Below are positions 62,396-64,000 of a stretch of 64,000 nucleotides of DNA, in pieces. The notes beneath the pieces are model-generated. The model saw only the letters and a program-made list of their open reading frames with translations. It searched no databases and was not told the origin of the DNA. Source of the stretch: Streptomyces eurocidicus (GTDB lineage Bacteria; Actinomycetota; Actinomycetes; Streptomycetales; Streptomycetaceae); the NCBI RefSeq assembly GCF_002891295.1, contig NZ_LGUI01000004.1, positions 558,001 to 622,000 on the forward strand, in the 5' to 3' direction. The translations under genes and the position numbers were made by a program. Position 1 is the stretch's first letter, and each line of letters opens with the position of its first letter.

Positions 62396-63232
62396 GTGCA
62401 CGATCTCGACGGATGGCGAGTGCACAGGACCGGCACCTCGGGTGAGGTCGTGCTGGCCGTCGACTTCCCGATGACGGGGCGGTCGGAGGCGGGGTTCGCC
62501 GAGCTCGCGCAGCTGCTGGACCCGGCGCTCGCCGTGTGGGAGACGCTGCCGCCGCCGGTCGGTGAGGGCACCCCCGCCACGGGCGCCGAGTTCGTGGCGC
62601 GGTGGCTCGCCGACGTCCGCGCGAGCGGCCTCGTCGTGCGCGGCATGCTGAGCTTCTGCGCGGGCGCCGCCTATCTGGGCGCGCTGTCCGACGGCATCGC
62701 GCAGTGGCAGGACGAGGCGCCCGCGATCGTCATGATCGACCCCGAGGTGCCGGCGTCGCTCACGCTGAAGGCGCACTTCCTGCGGGCGCTGGAGCAGTTC
62801 GCCGTGATGTACCCGGAGGAGCGGGCGACGCGGATGCGCGAGGACGCCCGCGCGCTCTGCGACGAGCTGGGGCACGACATCGACCTGCTGCTGCCCGCGG
62901 TCACCGGGATGTTCCGCGAGGTGGGCATGGAGTCCTTCGCGCACATCAACATCGACCCCCGGCACGGTTCGGGTCTGCTGGACGTGTTCGACGCGTTCGC
63001 CAAGTACGTCGTCGGGGGTTCGCAGCTGGACGCGACGCGCGGCTGGGACCGGGGCGTCGCCCTGTCCTCGCACACCCCGACCAACGGGCTGAACCTCCTG
63101 CCGCCGGAGGCCGACCGGGCCGATGCGGTCGGCGAGGAGATCCGCTTCGACATCGCGCACGCCGAGATGCTGGGCCATGCCGTGATCGCCGCGAAGGTGG
63201 ACGAGCTGCTGTCCCGCCCCGCGCGCGCCTGA
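62396..63232 (+). CDS. Alpha/beta-hydrolase, thioesterase-like protein with probable Cys nucleophile (278 aa)
   Basis: Likely a discrete acyl-thioester hydrolase or acyl-transfer enzyme serving the assembly line; the substrate is unknown. The GTG start at 62396 has AAAGGGGG 5 bases upstream. The length is close to that of type II thioesterases (about 250 aa). The region SFCAGAAYLGAL (residues about 84-95) fits a nucleophile elbow with Cys in place of Ser, IDPE (about 113-116) could hold the acidic residue, and the C-terminal part (IAHAEMLGH) could supply His. These triad assignments are inferred from position. No signal peptide or membrane segment is seen, so it should be cytoplasmic. It is followed after 64 bp by the condensation-domain gene on the same strand, probably one operon, and is divergent from PKS-A. 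Alternatives are a dienelactone-hydrolase-like enzyme or an editing thioesterase. Confidence 0.6.
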   Translation: MHDLDGWRVHRTGTSGEVVLAVDFPMTGRSEAGFAELAQLLDPALAVWETLPPPVGEGTPATGAEFVARWLADVRASGLVVRGMLSFCAGAAYLGALSDGIAQWQDEAPAIVMIDPEVPASLTLKAHFLRALEQFAVMYPEERATRMREDARALCDELGHDIDLLLPAVTGMFREVGMESFAHINIDPRHGSGLLDVFDAFAKYVVGGSQLDATRGWDRGVALSSHTPTNGLNLLPPEADRADAVGEEIRFDIAHAEMLGHAVIAAKVDELLSRPARA

Positions 63233-63296
63233 ACCGGGCCGCGCCGCAAACAAGTCGGGCCGAGTGGGGCCGGGAAGCCGAGTGAGAGGAACCGGG

Positions 63297-64000
63297 ATGC
63301 AATACGTGGCCGAGAACGCCGGGAACGAGGGGCGCTCCGCGGCGAACGGGCCGGCGACCGTCCCCGCGAGCCGTAAGGAAGAGGCCCTGTGGCTGCTGGA
63401 GCGTTTCGTTCCGGGCACCGGTGTCAACAACCTCTCGCTCGCCTTCCGGGTGACGGGCCGGCTGCGGCCGGAGCTTCTCCAGGAGACGCTGGCCTTCCTG
63501 ATCCGCCGGCACGAGGTGCTGCGGACGACGTTCGTCGCGGGCGACGTCACCCTTGCCCGGCGAGTGCTGGCCGCCGATGACGCGAAGGTCCTGGTGACCG
63601 AGGAGGACCTGCCGGCCGGGGCCTTCGCCGACGGCGACGGTGCCGCGGCCGCCGACGACGTCCTGGACGGGATCCTCACCCGGTACGTGGGCGCCGGCTT
63701 CGTCATGGACGGCGGCCCGCTGGTGCGCGCCCGGCTGTTCCACGGCCCGCGGGAGGACGTGTTCTGCGTCGCCCTGCACCACCTGGTCTTCGACACCATC
63801 TCCGCGACCACGCTGCTCGGCGAATTCGCCGTCGTCTACAGCACGTTGGCGGCCGGCGGCCGGCCGGAGGAGGTACTGGGCGGCGTCGTACCGGCCGCTC
63901 AGGACATCGAGCCGACCGACCGCAGCCGCCGCTTCTGGCGCAAGCAGCTGCGCGACTTCGGTTCCGTGCAGCCGCGGCTGTGGCTGGGGGCCGACGCGGG
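63297..64000 (+). CDS. NRPS-type condensation-domain protein, N-terminal part only
   Basis: Would form an amide or ester bond between carrier-bound intermediates. ATG at 63297 has GAGAGGA 6 bases upstream; the frame is open to the right edge (234 codons). A leader of about 27 residues is followed by a condensation domain: RHEVLRTTF at 71-79 matches core motif C2, and HHLVFDT at 161-167 matches the HHxxxDG active-site motif with the second His (162) as catalytic residue. The Gly of that motif is Thr here. Later motifs, and whether adenylation and carrier domains follow, lie outside the window. Because it begins with a C domain, it should accept an acyl group from another protein. It may be a full NRPS module or a free-standing condensation enzyme. 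Beside the PKS genes it implies a hybrid product. Confidence 0.85.
   Translation, partial: MQYVAENAGNEGRSAANGPATVPASRKEEALWLLERFVPGTGVNNLSLAFRVTGRLRPELLQETLAFLIRRHEVLRTTFVAGDVTLARRVLAADDAKVLVTEEDLPAGAFADGDGAAAADDVLDGILTRYVGAGFVMDGGPLVRARLFHGPREDVFCVALHHLVFDTISATTLLGEFAVVYSTLAAGGRPEEVLGGVVPAAQDIEPTDRSRRFWRKQLRDFGSVQPRLWLGADA

Noticed and set aside
62258..63811. Minus-strand frame of 517 codons opposite the hydrolase and condensation genes
   Set aside because: Arg/Ser-rich composition with no motif; the plus-strand genes have good ribosome-binding sites and recognisable domains.

Overview
The window is about 72% GC by impression, has typical actinomycete codon use and ribosome-binding sites, and is filled almost entirely by one type I modular polyketide synthase (PKS) locus. 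This points to a Streptomyces or close relative; no species or compound name can be read from the sequence.

Layout: four PKS genes lie head to tail on the minus strand and are read from right to left. PKS-A (56474-61975) has one module. PKS-B (41677-56349) has three. PKS-C (10835-41680) has six modules in one polypeptide of 10,281 residues. PKS-D starts at 10694 and runs off the left edge inside its second module. A gap of about 420 bp (61976-62395) separates PKS-A from two genes on the plus strand: a 278-residue alpha/beta-hydrolase with a probable Cys nucleophile (62396-63232), and the start of a non-ribosomal peptide synthetase (NRPS)-type condensation-domain protein (63297 to the right edge). 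B and C overlap by ATGA. A-B and C-D are separated by 124 and 140 bp, each gap containing a strong GC hairpin. No tRNA, rRNA, CRISPR array, transposase or regulator gene was seen.

Assembly-line logic (domains seen; chemistry inferred from known family rules): all twelve ketosynthases carry DTACSSS. Eleven of the twelve acyltransferases carry the malonyl-type HAFH motif; the twelfth (module C6) has HAAH. Modules A and B1 (DH-KR) should give two conjugated alkenes. B2 (damaged DH, KR lacking LDD) should leave a hydroxyl, B3 (no DH, dead KR) a ketone, and C1 (dead DH) a hydroxyl. C2-C6 and D1 should give six consecutive alkenes. D2, with DH-ER-KR, should give a saturated unit. The predicted partial chain is starter-diene-CH(OH)-C(=O)-CH(OH)-hexaene-CH2CH2, apparently without methyl branches. 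The loading module, the end of the line and the release enzyme are outside the window. The divergent condensation-domain gene suggests a hybrid PKS/NRPS product.

The modules are unusually alike at DNA level. Tracts of several hundred bases are identical or nearly so between modules of the same and of different genes, and one DH domain (C3) is a visible mosaic. This suggests recent duplication or gene conversion, and also makes the region prone to assembly error.
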